Position numbers and translations under genes: made by a program
The notes under the pieces: generated by a model
Seen by the model: only the letters and a program-made list of their open reading frames with translations
The model's database searches: none
What the model was told of the DNA's origin: nothing
In this document: piece after piece, positions 50,712 to 59,224 of the stretch
Position numbering within the stretch: position 1 is the stretch's first letter
How the letters are laid out: the number at the start of each line of letters is the position of its first letter
From: Arthrobacter liuii
Lineage (GTDB): Bacteria; Actinomycetota; Actinomycetes; Actinomycetales; Micrococcaceae
Assembly: GCF_014639275.1 (NCBI RefSeq)
Contig: NZ_BMFW01000011.1
Span: forward strand, 1-64,000
DNA length: 64,000 bases
Direction: 5' to 3'

Positions 50712-51158
50712 TCAGCCAACGCTGATGGCGGCACCGATCTCCCTAAGCATGTCCAGCCGTGGTTCCGCTTCGGGGTTCAGGTAGGGCCAGATGACCACGA
50801 CACCGATGAACCGCTCGCTTTCCCAAACGCCCACCGTGGCTGCCACCTTGGCCGGACCGCCGTCGTCGTCATATCCCACCACCACCGCGTACGCGGACTT
50901 GCCGGGCAGGTGCAGCTCGCCCTCCGCCAGGAGGGTGCCGCCGCGGTCCTCAAGGTAGAAGCCCGACATCAGGTGCGCCCAGCCGTTGGCCTGCGGCGCA
51001 TCCTGGACGGAGGTGTCGTCCTTGATCACGGTGACCAGGACACCGCCCAGCAGGGCGTACTGTTCGCTGTTGGGCCCGGCCGTGGAGTCGTGCAGGACCT
51101 GGGTGTGCTCGGGAAAGTCTGCGGTGAAGCCCAGCGGGGATTCGATGTGCACTGACAT
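50712..51158 (-). CDS. Hypothetical partner of the WXG100 protein
   Basis: The 148-residue protein begins MSVHIESPLGFTADFPEHTQ and ends ISVG. The pattern of strands and a C-terminal helix (PEAEPRLDMLREIGAAI) recalls DcrB/LpqN-like folds, without a signal peptide. It starts 4 bp after the stop of the WXG100 gene and is surely co-transcribed with it. A chaperone or immunity role is possible but only inferred from position. Confidence 0.65.
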   Translation of the reverse strand: MSVHIESPLGFTADFPEHTQVLHDSTAGPNSEQYALLGGVLVTVIKDDTSVQDAPQANGWAHLMSGFYLEDRGGTLLAEGELHLPGKSAYAVVVGYDDDGGPAKVAATVGVWESERFIGVVVIWPYLNPEAEPRLDMLREIGAAISVG

Positions 51159-51162
51159 GGTT

Positions 51163-52743
51163 TCAGAGCCTCTCGAGCTTGGTGTCGTTGGGGACTTTAT
51201 AGTACGTGGACACGTTGGTGGTGGACTGGTTCTCGGTCTTGACCTCCACTTCACCCACCTTGACGTCAAAGCCTGCCTCATTCTTGGCTGTCACCACCGA
51301 GTTCACCTGGACGGTGGCCGAGCCTGCTTCGTACAGCCTGGCGGCATCCCGGGCGGCGCCGGTGTCGTTTCCCAGCGCCACGTTATGCAGGTAGCTGTCG
51401 ATGATCGGGCGGTTCTCCGGGGAGTAATCCACGTCGATCTTGACGGTGCCCTGGGTTCCGGCCGTCACGGTGGAGTCGAACTTCGCCGCCTCTGTCTTCA
51501 CGCCGGAGGTGATGCCCTGGGCCACGGTCCCGTCCATGGAGACGGAAACGGAATCGATGTTGTTGTTCGTGTCCATGTTGACCTGCAGCCCTCCCTTGCC
51601 GGAGGCCTCGAACACGCGGCCGTCCAGCTTGAGCTGGCCGTTGGCGGAAACCTCGCCACTGGCTGTGGAGGTGCCGTCCGTCAGGTTCCGCTCGTAGGAA
51701 AGGTCGAGCTTCGCCCCGCCGGACGCCGTGCCGGACTCGCCCGAGGCGTCAAGCGAGAACGTTCCCTTGGCTTTGTCGGTCTGTCCCGTGGACCCGTTGT
51801 CCTTCGCCGCATCGTTGATCGTGTCCAGGATGTATTCGGGCGGGTTGCCGGCCACGTCCCTGATCTCACCGATGCTGTCCGGCGGAAGGTCGCGGTACAT
51901 CTGTTCGCGGGCGGCCATGGCTTCCTCCACAGTGGCGAACGTGTACTCGCGGGAGACCTCTCCGGTCAGCGTGGCACCGGCCGTGCCGGTGGTGTCATTG
52001 ACGCCAAGGCCCATGTTTCCGTATACCTTCATGGTGGCGGAGCCGTCGGCGTTCTCCACCACTTCGGTCCCCACCTCGGCACCGCCGTGGACCCAGGCCA
52101 CCCTGGCTTCGATGGATGCCTTGCCTGTTTCCGAGTAGACGGGGATGTCCGCCTTGGCCAGTTCGTGGAGGTGCTGCTTGGCCAGCTGCTGCGCGGCTGC
52201 AGGGATGCCGCCGTCCATGCGCATGAGGTCCTTGGCTAAGGGACCATTGCTGCCTTTACCCTCGATCAGGTATCTGCGGTCGGCGTCAGAGAGCCCGGCC
52301 CACCACTTCGCCTGCTCTTCGGGGCTGGCGTTGAGCATCCGGTCCAGCCCCGACTCCAGTTCCCGGTGGTGTTCTGCGAGCGCCCTGGCGGCTTCGGCCT
52401 TTTCCTGGAACCATTCCTTGGCCTGCTCCGCCATAGACCTGATCCGGTCCCAGGTGCTGCCGCCGGAGCCGCCGCTTCCCTGGGTGGAAGCTTTCTCCTG
52501 CTCGTCGGCGTTCTTCATCAGGATTTTGGAGTTTTCCCGAAGGCTGGCCACGACTTTGTCCAGGCTGGGCCGGTGGCTGGCGCTCCACTCCTGGCGGAAG
52601 CGTTCACCGTCCCTGCCCTTCCACGGCGCGGACTGGATCTGGCTCTGCAGTGACCCGGCCCGGCTGCTCAGCAGGGACGCTGCCTGGTCCGCCGCCTTGG
52701 CCAGCGCCCGCAACTGGCTGATGTCTGCGCCGTAAAAAGTCAT
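51163..52743 (-). CDS. WXG100-headed large protein, candidate type VII substrate
   Basis: The 526-residue protein opens with a WXG100 helical hairpin (residues 1-85, W41-K42-G43 at the turn), followed by a Gly/Ser linker (about 87-97) and a charged helical region (98-200). The latter has the WWAGLSDADRRYLIEG motif seen in actinobacterial T7SS-associated proteins. From about 200 the chain is beta-rich and Gly/Ser/Thr/Asp-rich, with recurring patterns such as GKGGLQVNMDTNNNIDSVSV and SGEVSANGQLKLDGRVF. I know no named family for this part. No nuclease or ADP-ribosyltransferase signature is apparent. The linked gene at 50712 could encode its partner. Confidence 0.7.
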   Translation of the reverse strand: MTFYGADISQLRALAKAADQAASLLSSRAGSLQSQIQSAPWKGRDGERFRQEWSASHRPSLDKVVASLRENSKILMKNADEQEKASTQGSGGSGGSTWDRIRSMAEQAKEWFQEKAEAARALAEHHRELESGLDRMLNASPEEQAKWWAGLSDADRRYLIEGKGSNGPLAKDLMRMDGGIPAAAQQLAKQHLHELAKADIPVYSETGKASIEARVAWVHGGAEVGTEVVENADGSATMKVYGNMGLGVNDTTGTAGATLTGEVSREYTFATVEEAMAAREQMYRDLPPDSIGEIRDVAGNPPEYILDTINDAAKDNGSTGQTDKAKGTFSLDASGESGTASGGAKLDLSYERNLTDGTSTASGEVSANGQLKLDGRVFEASGKGGLQVNMDTNNNIDSVSVSMDGTVAQGITSGVKTEAAKFDSTVTAGTQGTVKIDVDYSPENRPIIDSYLHNVALGNDTGAARDAARLYEAGSATVQVNSVVTAKNEAGFDVKVGEVEVKTENQSTTNVSTYYKVPNDTKLERL

Positions 52744-52942
52744 GGTTTCCCCCGGAAAAGAGTGCGGTACGTGTCGAACGCTGGTCCTTATGGTTGCGCA
52801 GGGTTATGGAGCGCGGCGATGGGGATCCCTCCCCATCAACGGGTTGCCGGGGAGCCAGCCGGCCTGTTCCCCAAAACCAACACGGGGCCAACGCGGGACG
52901 AACGCCGGGCCAACTGTCCGGGGGCCGCCCGGCGTGGCACGA

Positions 52943-53833
52943 TTGCCTTGTAAGCAGGGCACGAACACCAGCGCACTACCGCTCCCGTCCAAAGGAAAGA
53001 CGATCAAAGAAGAACTGAAACAGGTCGTTGACAAGGCCGAGGACGTCACGAATTCGCGCATCCTCGAGGTCTTGGCCCGGTCCGGGTTCGTGGCCAGCGG
53101 CATCCTGCACCTGCTGCTGGGTGCCAGCTCCATCCGGCTGGCGGTGGGCGGCACGGGCAATGCGGATTTCAGTGGCGCGGTGGCCGAACTGGCCACCATG
53201 CCTGTGGGTCCATTCCTGCTGTGGGGCAGCTTCGCGGCCTGCGCCGCATTATCGCTCTGGCAGGCGGGCGATGCGATCTTCGACTTCAACCACCAGGCCA
53301 CCAAGACAAAGGTCAAGAACAAGGCCAAGGCCACCCTGCAGGCGATCGTTTACGCCGTTCTTGCCCTCACCTTGTGGCACTTCGCCATGGGCACCGGGAC
53401 GGGCGGAGACAACCGGAAAGCCACAAGCGACTTCACCATAGCCATGATGCAGGCCCCGGGCGGGGTGGCGCTGCTCGTCCTGATCGGCGTGGCAGTCGCG
53501 GTCACGGGCGTCGTCTACGGCATCCGCGGACCGAAGAAATCGTTCGAGAAGCAGCTGCGGATGCCTGCCCCCGGCCCAGCCAGGACAGCGGTGACAGCCC
53601 TGGGAGTGGCGGGCTACCTGGCCAAGGGAACTGTACTGCTGCTGGCCGGGCTGCTCATCGCCGTCGCCACGATCAAGGAGCATCCGGAAGATTCCACGGG
53701 CCTGGACGGCGGCCTGCGGGCCCTCCGCGACCAGCCGCTGGGCCCCTTGCTCCTGGCCGCAGTGGGAGCCGGGCTGGTCTGCTATGGCGCGTACATGATC
53801 ATGCGGGCGCGGCTGGCCAAAATGACCAAGTAA
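52943..53833 (+). CDS. DUF1206 membrane protein
   Basis: The protein has three DUF1206 units, each a pair of membrane spans (VLARSGFVASGILHLLLGAS, ATLQAIVYAVLALTLWHFA, and TALGVAGYLAKGTVLLLAGLL). The function is unknown. The start is uncertain: no ATG is in a suitable place, a TTG at 52943 gives about 296 residues, and AAAGGA at 52988 hints that translation might begin slightly downstream. The gene ends just before the metal-resistance region. Confidence 0.75.
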   Translation: MPCKQGTNTSALPLPSKGKTIKEELKQVVDKAEDVTNSRILEVLARSGFVASGILHLLLGASSIRLAVGGTGNADFSGAVAELATMPVGPFLLWGSFAACAALSLWQAGDAIFDFNHQATKTKVKNKAKATLQAIVYAVLALTLWHFAMGTGTGGDNRKATSDFTIAMMQAPGGVALLVLIGVAVAVTGVVYGIRGPKKSFEKQLRMPAPGPARTAVTALGVAGYLAKGTVLLLAGLLIAVATIKEHPEDSTGLDGGLRALRDQPLGPLLLAAVGAGLVCYGAYMIMRARLAKMTK

Positions 53834-53861
53834 GCCCCTCACCAGCACGATTAGGTGAAGG

Positions 53862-53979
53862 CATGCCCCATGTACTCATGGAACGGATCGGCAGCCTGGT
53901 GCTGGGCTACGAGCTCGAACGGTGGATCGGTCGGGCTGGGTCACCGTCACGCTCCCGCCAAGGCCCTATAACCTTATGA
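53862..53979 (+). pseudogene. Short unidentified coding fragment
   Basis: A 38-codon frame, MPHVLMERIGSLVLGYELER and a short tail, starts at ATG 53862. It has a plausible protein-like start that ends abruptly in low-complexity residues. It looks like the head of a gene cut at the border of the metal-resistance segment. No family is recognised. Confidence 0.2.
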
Positions 53980-54134
53980 GTTGGTCTGCACCGGGGCACC
54001 ACGCCGCCGGCATGTACACGCAGCTCACCGCCAGTTAATACCTTCGGGAAGTCCCGGCACAGCCAAGACGCACGGATCGTTGCGATCCAGATGCGGTTGG
54101 ACTCCGGGGGCTTGTAAAGAACGTTGGAGCTCAC
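53907..54134 (-). CDS. Small hypothetical protein coupled to the metal ATPase
   Basis: A 75-codon frame begins at GTG 54134, overlapping the ATPase stop in the sequence GTGTGA, so translation can be coupled. The sequence (VSSNVLYKPPESNRIWIATI, then RASWLCRDFPKVLTGGELRV) reads like coding sequence but matches nothing I know. Its C-terminal end runs into the border of the segment and may be truncated. Confidence 0.4.
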   Translation of the reverse strand: MSSNVLYKPPESNRIWIATIRASWLCRDFPKVLTGGELRVHAGGVVPRCRPTHKVIGPWRERDGDPARPIHRSSS

Positions 54135-56086
54135 ACTGCCGGGTCCGTCGCAGGGGTGAACCGGGCGGGGCTGTGCGCAGTCCTAAGTCCGAGCCGGCCG
54201 GCACGGACGCCGTTGGCGATCACGACGATTTCGGCCAGTTCGTGGATAAGGACCACGGCGGCGAGTCCCAGCATGCCGAACAGCGCCAGCGGGATCAGTA
54301 TGGCGATCAGGGCCAGGGACAGGCCCACGTTCTGGAGCATGATGCTCCGGGTCCTGTGCGCGTGATCGAGGACCTGCGGCAGGTGGTTCAGGTCCTCGCC
54401 CATCAGGGCGATGTCGGCGGTTTCGATCGCGACGTCGGTGCCCATGGCCCCCATGGCGATGCCGGTGTCGGCGGTCGCGAGTGCCGGGGCGTCATTGACG
54501 CCGTCGCCGACCATGGCGGTGGGCTGGCGGCTCTTGAGCGTGCGGATAATCTCCGCTTTATCCTCGGGTCGTAGGTCGGCATGGACCTCGGTGATGCCCG
54601 CGTCATTAGCCAGCGTGGTGGCGGTGATGAGGTTGTCGCCGGTGAGCATGGCCGTGGTGTAGCCGGAGGCGCCCAGCCGGGCAATGACTTCCCGGGCTTC
54701 GGGCCTCAGCTCGTCGCGCACAGCGACCGCGCCAATGACCTGGCCGCCGTCCTCGATCAGGACAGCCGTTGCGCCGGCGTGCTGCATCCGTTCGACCTCG
54801 CCGGCCAGCGGGCCGGCGTTGATCCAGCCCGGCCGGCCAAGGCGGACAGTCCTGCCATCGAGCCGGCCCTCCAGACCGGCGCCGGGGACGGTGTCGACGT
54901 CCGTGATGTCAGCCCGGTCCGTGGCGGCTGCGAGGATGGCGCGGGCCAGAGGGTGTTCGCTGTGGGATTCCAGGCCCGCCGCGAGGGCCAGGACCTGTTC
55001 CCGGGTCGCGGTTCCGGTCGCCGCGACGTCGATCACTGCAGGCTGATTGCGGGTAAGCGTTCCGGTCTTGTCCAGTGCGATGGTGCGGATCTTGCCAAGG
55101 GCTTCCAGGGCACCGCCGCCCTTGATCAGTACGCCGATACGACTGGCCGCACCCACGGACGCGACGACCGTGACGGGGACCGAGATGGCCAGCGCGCAGG
55201 GTGATGCGGCGACCAGGACGACGAGGGCGCGTTCAAACCACAGCAACGGTTCCCCGACGATGAAGCCGAAGACGATGATCAGGGCCGCGGCGATCAGGAT
55301 GCCCGGGACGAGCTTGCTGGCGATGGAGTCGGCCAGGCGCTGGCCCGGGCCCTTGCGGGACTGCTCGGCCTCCACGATGTGCACGATCCTGGCCAACGAG
55401 TTGTTCTCCGCAGTGCTGGTGACTTCAACCTCAAGCGGTCCGGTGCCGTTGATCGACCCGGCAAAGACCTCGCTTCCCGGTCCGGCCTCGACCGGCACGG
55501 ATTCACCGGTCAGCGCCGAAGTGTCCAGGGACGTGCGGCCGGTGAGGATCCTGCCGTCGGTGGCCAAACGCTCCCCGGGCCGGACCACCATCCGGTCCCC
55601 AAGGATGAGTTCTGCCGGGTCGACCGTGACCTCGGTGCCGCCGCGCAGCACGGTCGCCTCGGCCGGGACCAGGTCCAGCAGGGCGCGCAGGCCACGGCGG
55701 GTCTTGGCCAGTGAGTACTCCTCAAGGCCTTCGGAGATCGCATAGAGGAAGGCCAACATGGCGGCCTCCTCGAACTGCCCCAGGGCGACGGCACCGACGG
55801 CGGCGATCGTCATCAGCGTCCCGACCCCGATCTTGCCCTTGGACAGGCGCCTCAGGGTGAAGGGAACGAACGTCCACGCTGCAACCAACAGCGCGGCGAT
55901 TTCCAGGGGAAGCGTCAGCCACTGCGGGCCCCCGGCCAGCGAGGTGATCCACGCTGTGAGGAGCAGGACGCCTGCGAGTGCGGCTGCCCGGAACTCAGTG
56001 ACCTGCCAGAAGCCGACGGCCTCCTCCGCTTCTTCGGCTTCGCCGGTCCCGGTCTTCTGGTCGCTGCAGCCGCAGGCGTCACTCAT
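54131..56086 (-). CDS. P1B-type heavy-metal ATPase (P1B-4-like)
   Basis: The 651-residue metal pump has the actuator TGES, the SPC membrane motif (ASPCALAISVPVT), the phosphorylation site DKTGTLT, and GDGVNDAPAL. SPC rather than CPC, plus HE in the last pair of spans (LIHELAEI), fits the P1B-4 group (Co, Zn, Cd or Fe export). The N-terminus has only CGC (Cys5, Cys7) in place of an HMA domain. It overlaps the CmtR-type regulator by ATGA and is surely in its operon; with that sensor, Cd/Pb export is likely. Confidence 0.92.
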   Translation of the reverse strand: MSDACGCSDQKTGTGEAEEAEEAVGFWQVTEFRAAALAGVLLLTAWITSLAGGPQWLTLPLEIAALLVAAWTFVPFTLRRLSKGKIGVGTLMTIAAVGAVALGQFEEAAMLAFLYAISEGLEEYSLAKTRRGLRALLDLVPAEATVLRGGTEVTVDPAELILGDRMVVRPGERLATDGRILTGRTSLDTSALTGESVPVEAGPGSEVFAGSINGTGPLEVEVTSTAENNSLARIVHIVEAEQSRKGPGQRLADSIASKLVPGILIAAALIIVFGFIVGEPLLWFERALVVLVAASPCALAISVPVTVVASVGAASRIGVLIKGGGALEALGKIRTIALDKTGTLTRNQPAVIDVAATGTATREQVLALAAGLESHSEHPLARAILAAATDRADITDVDTVPGAGLEGRLDGRTVRLGRPGWINAGPLAGEVERMQHAGATAVLIEDGGQVIGAVAVRDELRPEAREVIARLGASGYTTAMLTGDNLITATTLANDAGITEVHADLRPEDKAEIIRTLKSRQPTAMVGDGVNDAPALATADTGIAMGAMGTDVAIETADIALMGEDLNHLPQVLDHAHRTRSIMLQNVGLSLALIAILIPLALFGMLGLAAVVLIHELAEIVVIANGVRAGRLGLRTAHSPARFTPATDPAV

Positions 56087-56469
56087 CGTTCGTTCTCTTC
56101 CGTCAGGGCGGCGCCGGTGCTGACGGTGCCGTAGTTCGGGCAGAGGCTGACCGCGTTGCCGGTGGCGGCAAGCAGGATCTCGGCCTGTGCGAGCATGTCC
56201 ATCAGCTCCGGACGGGACAGCGAGTAATAGACACTGCGGCCCTGCACCCTGCCTTCGACCAGGCCACAGTCACGAAGACAGGCCACGTGGGCCGATACCG
56301 TTGACTGGGCAAGGCCCAGCTCCCCGGTCAGGTCACCCACCCGCACCTCGCCGCCAGCCATGCGCTGGACGATGCTCAACCGAGTCGGGTCACCGAGGGA
56401 ATGAAACAGTGCCGCTGCCGGACCGAGCTGCCGGCACGGGTCGGTGGAAACTGCAGGTTCAATCGTCAT
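56083..56469 (-). CDS. cmtR: ArsR/SmtB-family Cd/Pb sensor, CmtR type
   Basis: The 128-residue repressor has a winged helix with GLAQSTVSAHVACLRDCGLVEGR. Cys64 and Cys68 lie in the recognition helix (CLRDC), and Cys110 is in the C-terminal tail. The spacing (4 and 42) matches the CmtR metal site of M. tuberculosis (Cys57, Cys61, Cys102), which senses Cd(II) and Pb(II). ATG 56469 is preceded at six bases by TATTAT, so the message is probably leaderless, and a palindrome covers this region. Confidence 0.88.
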   Translation of the reverse strand: MTIEPAVSTDPCRQLGPAAALFHSLGDPTRLSIVQRMAGGEVRVGDLTGELGLAQSTVSAHVACLRDCGLVEGRVQGRSVYYSLSRPELMDMLAQAEILLAATGNAVSLCPNYGTVSTGAALTEENER

Positions 56470-56488
56470 ACGGCGATAATAGCGGTAT
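56468..56488 (-). promoter_or_regulatory. Operator and -10 of the cmtR-ATPase operon
   Basis: ATACGGCGAT (56468-56477) and ATAGCGGTAT (56479-56488) form a near-perfect inverted repeat (8 of 10 positions). Minus-strand TATTAT (56481-56476) lies inside it and ends six bases before the ATG. Repressor binding would block the polymerase directly at the start. Confidence 0.7.
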
Positions 56489-56613
56489 TTGTGATGACAT
56501 CGCGCGCAAGCTGCGGCCACGTGAGCATGCCAACTAATGGGAGGCCCGGGTGGGATGGTCACCCCTGGCCCCGTCGATGCCGGTGAGGGGCACTTCCTCC
56601 ACTGGGATGCTAA

Positions 56614-57003
56614 TTAGATGTAGCGGCACACCTCGTTCGCGGTGCACGTGTCCGGTTCAGGTTCAGCGGCCTGGGCGTGCAACTGGGAGATAGTTTCCCT
56701 GAGGACAAGGAGTTCGGCGATCTGGGCATCGAGTTCCCGCAGACGCCCCCCTAGCAGGTTCCGGACGTGCGAGCACGGCGCTTGGCCGTGTCCGCGGATC
56801 CTCAGGATCTGCCCGATCTGGGCGAGTGTGAGCCCGGCGGCTTGGCCGCGGTGGATGAACCCGACCATGCCCACAGCGTCGTCGGTGTAGTCCCGGTAAC
56901 CGGAGGCCATGCGTTCGGCCGGCGGGAGCAGCCCCGACTCTTCGTAGAACCGGAGGGTCTTGGTCGTCGTTCCGGTTGCTTCTGCAAGCTGTCCGATTCT
57001 CAC
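56614..57003 (-). CDS. merR: MerR-family metal-responsive regulator
   Basis: The protein of about 129 residues has the MerR HTH (VRIGQLAEATGTTTKTLRFY), wing (GYRDYTDDAV) and long dimerisation helix. Cys77, Cys120 and Cys126 resemble the metal-binding set of MerR/ZntR/CadR proteins. GTG 57003 is chosen because it begins exactly at the conserved VRIGQLAE. It is divergent from the mercuric reductase, with a MerR-type operator in the gap. Hg(II) is the likeliest inducer; the Cys spacing alone would also allow Zn, Cd or Pb. Confidence 0.85.
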   Translation of the reverse strand: MRIGQLAEATGTTTKTLRFYEESGLLPPAERMASGYRDYTDDAVGMVGFIHRGQAAGLTLAQIGQILRIRGHGQAPCSHVRNLLGGRLRELDAQIAELLVLRETISQLHAQAAEPEPDTCTANEVCRYI

Positions 57004-57036
57004 GCGGGTTGATTTCCCTCTCGATGGCCACCTGAT

Positions 57037-57067
57037 TTGACCTTCCACTGTACTGGAAGGTTCATGC
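57037..57067 (+). promoter_or_regulatory. MerR-type operator within the merA promoter
   Basis: ACCTTCCA (57040-57047) and TGGAAGGT (57054-57061) form a perfect dyad with a 6-base centre. It lies between TTGACC (57037-57042) and CATGCT (57063-57068), a spacing of 20 bases. The stretched spacer holding the dyad is typical of MerR-activated promoters. Confidence 0.8.
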
Positions 57068-57109
57068 TGGTTCCATTGGAAGTCTCAAGGCACGGGGAAG
57101 GTCAACTGT

Positions 57110-58540
57110 ATGCGCAACGAACGGTTCGACCTGGCGATCATTGGTTCCGGTGGCGCGGCTTTTGCGGCCGCGATCCGGGCCAGGGGGCTGGGCAAGCGGG
57201 TAGTGATGATTGAGCGTGGCACCGTGGGCGGGACATGCGTGAACACTGGGTGTGTGCCGTCGAAGGCGCTCCTGGCTGCCGCCGATGCCCGCCACGTGGC
57301 GTTGGACTCGGCCCGCTTCCCCGGCGTGGTGGCCTCGGCGGGTCCCGTGGATATGCCGGCACTCATCGGAGGCAAGGCTGCGCTTGTTGAAAGCATGCGG
57401 ACGGAGAAGTACGTCGATCTGGCCGCTGAGTATGGCTGGGCCATGGTCGAGGGGGACGCAGAGTTCACTGGAAGCCAGAATGCGCCCCTGCTTCAGGTCA
57501 CCTCACTTGGCGGTGCGGTGACAATGATCGAAGCCGTTCACTACGTTGTGGCCACGGGCTCAACACCATGGGCCCCGCCCGTTCCTGGACTGGCCGAGAC
57601 CGGCTACCTGACCTCGACAACGGCGATGGAACTGGACGAGGTACCCGACACGATGCTCATCCTGGGTGGGGGCTATGTTGCCTTGGAGCAGGCGCAGCTT
57701 TTCTCCCGGCTTGGTGCCCGGGTCACCATGCTCGTCCGCTCCCGGCTGACCTCGCGGGAGGAACCGGAAGTATCCAAGGCGTTGGCCGGAGTCTTCGCGG
57801 ATGAGGGTATCAGGGTGGTCCGGCGGGCCACAGTGGATTCCGTGAGCCTCGATGAGGACACCGCCGGAGTCATCGCCACCGCATCCGTGGCCGGAGGCCA
57901 GGAAGTTTTCCGGGCCTCCCGGCTGCTCGTGGCCACGGGCCGCAGGCCCGTTACCGACGGGCTGAACCTTGAGGCTGTCGGGGTAAAGACCGGCATATCC
58001 GGCGGGATCGTGGTCGACTCGCGTCTTGCCAGCTCCAACCCGCGGATCTGGGCCGCCGGGGACGTGACCGGCCATCGGGAGTTCGTCTACGTCGCAGCGG
58101 CCCACGGCACCCTGGCCGTGGAAAACGCCTTCACCGACGCCGCGGCCGAGGTGGGCTACCGGTACCTGCCCCGGGTGACCTTCACCAGCCCGGCCGTCGG
58201 TGCCGTCGGCATGACCGAGAAGGAGGCGATCGCCGCGGGGATTCGTTGCGACTGCCGGGTCCTGCCCCTGCAATATGTTCCGAGGGCGCTGGTCAACCGC
58301 GACACCCGTGGGTTCATCAAGGTCGTCGCTGATCGTGACACCGGCAGGATCCTGGGCCTCACCGCGGTGGCCAAGGACGCCGGGGAACTCGCCGCCGCCG
58401 GCGTCTACCTGCTCGAGGCCGGGATGACCACCGCACAAGTCGTGGCCGCCTGGAGCCCCTACCTGACCATGGCCGAGGGCATCAGAATCGCCTGCAAAGC
58501 CTTCACCACCGATGTCTCCAAACTCTCCTGCTGTGCCTAA
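57110..58540 (+). CDS. merA: Mercuric reductase MerA (short form)
   Basis: MerA reduces Hg(II) to volatile Hg(0) with NADPH. The 476-residue flavoprotein has an FAD site IIGSGGAAFAAAIRARGLG, the redox-active GGTCVNTGCVPSK (Cys43, Cys48), the NAD fold LILGGGYVALEQAQL and the terminal SKLSCCA with the vicinal Cys474-Cys475 pair that delivers mercury. The N-terminal HMA domain is missing, which is common in many short MerA proteins. ATG 57110 follows GGGGAAGG. Confidence 0.94.
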   Translation: MRNERFDLAIIGSGGAAFAAAIRARGLGKRVVMIERGTVGGTCVNTGCVPSKALLAAADARHVALDSARFPGVVASAGPVDMPALIGGKAALVESMRTEKYVDLAAEYGWAMVEGDAEFTGSQNAPLLQVTSLGGAVTMIEAVHYVVATGSTPWAPPVPGLAETGYLTSTTAMELDEVPDTMLILGGGYVALEQAQLFSRLGARVTMLVRSRLTSREEPEVSKALAGVFADEGIRVVRRATVDSVSLDEDTAGVIATASVAGGQEVFRASRLLVATGRRPVTDGLNLEAVGVKTGISGGIVVDSRLASSNPRIWAAGDVTGHREFVYVAAAHGTLAVENAFTDAAAEVGYRYLPRVTFTSPAVGAVGMTEKEAIAAGIRCDCRVLPLQYVPRALVNRDTRGFIKVVADRDTGRILGLTAVAKDAGELAAAGVYLLEAGMTTAQVVAAWSPYLTMAEGIRIACKAFTTDVSKLSCCA

Positions 58541-59224
58541 AAGCGCGGCCCGAATCTCACGAAAGCCAATCCCGTGACCGCCACCGACCACCAAGCCCTC
58601 ACCTATTTGCTGTCCTCTTCACGGTCGGGATCAAACCTGAGTTATTCGTGACATTGCTGCGGCTCCTGGCGAAGGCGAGCCTGTCACGGTCGTCGATCTG
58701 GCCACCGCCAGCGGACGGAGCGAAGGCACGGTGAGGCAGGGCGTGGCCGGGCGGCCCACTGGGAGTAATCGATTGCGAAAATAAACAGGATCAGGAACCT
58801 GATGGCGAAGCCTGCCGCTGCAGCCGCGCTTGCCGCCAGTGATGAGGCAACAATGACGAGTCCGCCCAGGACGGGACCTGTTACGCCGGTGGCCTGGAGG
58901 ACAACGCGCGTGGCGGCGGAAGCCGGCCTTATCGCAGTCCCTGGCTTGAGGTATCTGGGAAACGCCCCTGAAGCTGGCCCGTAGAAAGCGTCGGCGATGC
59001 GCATGCGTTGATTTCCGCCACCGGAGGACCATGTCGCAACTTGCAGTCGTGATGCTCGCGCTCTTCGGCGAATGGAACGCACCTACGCGATCGAACGCGC
59101 AGCCCACGCGCACGCCGTTGCTGCCGCCAAAAGTCCCGAATATTGGTGACGGTTCGTGCATGCTACTTCAGACAAAACGACCGTTGGTCCAGCCGACTTC
59201 TGAGCCGACAAGGGGACTCACGCC
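58541..59224. other. Degraded stretch at the right border of the metal cassette
   Basis: About 680 bp without an intact gene. It holds an apparent MFS relic (58684-59082, minus) and, around 58640-58730 on the plus strand, a short VVDLATASGRSEGTVRQ reading that resembles a helix-turn-helix. Nothing else is recognisable. Confidence 0.5.
58684..59082 (-). pseudogene. MFS transporter fragment
   Basis: The minus frame contains IADAFYGPASGAFPRYLKPG and VVLQATGVTGPVLGGLVIVA, a pattern typical of TM4-TM5 in EntS-like MFS efflux proteins (F-x-P-A, then GPxxGG). Both ends are lost. It is a relic, probably left when the metal cassette arrived. Confidence 0.4.
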
